The notes beneath the pieces were generated by a model that was not told the DNA's origin, did not search any database, and was given only the letters and a program-made list of their open reading frames with translations. From positions 1-6,999 of the forward strand of contig DAOWNO010000107.1 in assembly GCA_030642525.1 (NCBI GenBank): a DNA stretch of 6,999 nucleotides, in the 5' to 3' direction. Positions 6,188-6,999 of this stretch are shown piece after piece. Source of the DNA: Candidatus Aegiribacteria sp. GTDB taxonomy: Bacteria; Fermentibacterota; Fermentibacteria; Fermentibacterales; JCC-6. The position numbers and the translations under genes were made by a program. Position 1 is the first letter of the stretch. Each line of letters starts with the position of its first letter.

Positions 6188-6999
6188 TGCAGCTTCCCTT
6201 CACAGGACATTATTCCGCCAGTACTTGAAACCTTGAGCGCCGTTCCGTTTCGACCGGTTTTCTTTCTGTAATCCGACAGAGTAGCGTTGATGAATTCCTC
6301 AGTCATATTCCCTTTCACAAAATTGACCGTACATCCTCCGAATCCTCCCCCCGTCATTCTTGCGGCGATACAGCCGGGAGCATTACATGCAGCTTCCACC
6401 ATGCTGTTCAGTTCAGGACAGGAGACTTCAAAATCGTTTCTGAGGCTGTCATGGGATTCCCTGAAAAGACGGCCGATACGTTTTTCATCCGATGTCTTTA
6501 GTGCTGATACCGCTTCGATTACTCTCAGATTCTCCGAAACCACATGCCGGCATCGTTTCAGGAATACACTCGTACTGCCGGTGATCTTCTCCAGCAGGTC
6601 CTGATCCTTACGTGACACATCGCGAAGTGACGTAAATTCTTTTCCCGCCCGATTGTACAGCTCGGTTATCTCAGCGCACTGGCGCCGTCTATCGGAGTAT
6701 TCCGAAAACGCGAGATCATGCCTTACACCTGTATCCATTATTACAAGAGACCAGTCAGAGGAAAGTGGTATATGATCAACCTGAAGTGACCGGCAATCGA
6801 TTAAAAGAGCGTTGCCCTTCCGCGAGAGGAGTATTGAGAGCTGATCCATGATTCCGCATTCCACTCCGGCATATTCATGTTCCATTTCCCGCAGTGTCCG
6901 GGCGAACTCGAGCGGTTGGAGTTCAATGCCGTTCAGCCTTGCGGCAACAGTACCCAGACCTGCAGCAAAGGCTGCCGAACTGCTCAACCCGCCGCCAAC
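6184..6999 (-). CDS. galK: Galactokinase, 5' end truncated by window edge
   Basis: GalK phosphorylates alpha-D-galactose at C1 with ATP, the committing step of the Leloir pathway. The frame is open from the right edge of the window to the TGA at 6184-6186, giving 271 residues. Compared with the roughly 380 residues usual for the family, about 110-120 N-terminal residues, including the galactose-binding signature, lie outside. The visible part begins inside GHMP-kinase motif 2 (VGGGLSSSAAF, the ATP-phosphate loop). It continues with GVECGIMDQ (visible residues 45-53, containing the family's catalytic Asp), SEYSDRRRQC (99-108), and motif 3 MTGGGFGGCTVNFV (215-228). A TTG codon at 6985-6987 lies inside motif 2 and is not the true start. 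The gene directly precedes galT with a 3-base overlap, so the two form one transcription and translation unit. Any galactose-responsive promoter lies beyond the right edge. The galactokinase call is firm because both the GIMDQ and GGGFGG motifs are characteristic. Confidence 0.96.
   Translation of the reverse strand, partial: VGGGLSSSAAFAAGLGTVAARLNGIELQPLEFARTLREMEHEYAGVECGIMDQLSILLSRKGNALLIDCRSLQVDHIPLSSDWSLVIMDTGVRHDLAFSEYSDRRRQCAEITELYNRAGKEFTSLRDVSRKDQDLLEKITGSTSVFLKRCRHVVSENLRVIEAVSALKTSDEKRIGRLFRESHDSLRNDFEVSCPELNSMVEAACNAPGCIAARMTGGGFGGCTVNFVKGNMTEEFINATLSDYRKKTGRNGTALKVSSTGGIMSCEGKLQ
6193..6200 (-). promoter_or_regulatory. Ribosome binding site of galT, inside the end of galK
   Basis: On the minus strand this reads AAGGGAAG, five bases before the galT ATG. 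Its place within the last codons of galK, together with the ATGA stop/start overlap, fixes the galT start and implies reinitiation by ribosomes finishing galK. Confidence 0.65.

Noticed and set aside
6287..6604. 105-codon plus-strand open frame
   Set aside because: It lies opposite the conserved GalK C-terminal half, including motif 3. It is a shadow frame.
6985..6987. TTG as a possible start of galactokinase
   Set aside because: It sits inside the GLSSSA ATP-binding motif, and the frame stays open with conserved residues up to the window edge, so the true start is outside.

Overview
The window carries five recognisable protein genes, all on the minus strand, plus one short interrupted stretch that reads best on the plus strand. 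Reading in the direction of transcription (high to low coordinates) the order is: galactokinase (5' end cut by the right edge), galactose-1-phosphate uridylyltransferase, a hybrid sensor histidine kinase, a roughly 370-bp gap with a possible gene remnant, a family 2 glycosyltransferase, and a B12-binding-type radical SAM protein (3' end cut by the left edge). I see no tRNA, rRNA, CRISPR array, insertion sequence or phage gene.

The organism is a bacterium of moderate GC content, with fairly free use of AGA/AGG for arginine and Shine-Dalgarno-led starts. The soluble multi-PAS hybrid kinase with an HDFNN-type H-box and a receiver at its C-terminus is common in Deltaproteobacteria, Spirochaetes and several uncultured Gram-negative lineages. 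The GalT is close in its C-terminal motif region to the class I enzyme of E. coli. I cannot assign a phylum from this.

Region by region: (1) 5117-6999 is a Leloir-pathway pair. galK and galT overlap as ATGA, so they are almost certainly co-translated. GalK makes galactose-1-phosphate and GalT exchanges it with UDP-glucose to give UDP-galactose and glucose-1-phosphate. (2) 4929-5116 is a 188-bp spacer with a plausible sigma70-type promoter and a good ribosome binding site for the kinase. (3) 2490-4928 encodes the cytoplasmic kinase, with no DNA-binding partner in view. (4) 2116-2489 has no convincing intact gene. Its half nearest the kinase looks like a decayed plus-strand gene, and its half nearest the glycosyltransferase is AT-rich leader. 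(5) 1-2115 is a second translationally coupled pair, a polyprenyl-phosphate-sugar-synthase-like glycosyltransferase followed by the radical SAM protein. This pair suggests modification of a lipid or envelope glycan, but the substrate is not visible.

I find no strong evidence of a previously undescribed system. The items most worth a second look are the coupled glycosyltransferase/radical SAM pair and the interrupted plus-strand frame.
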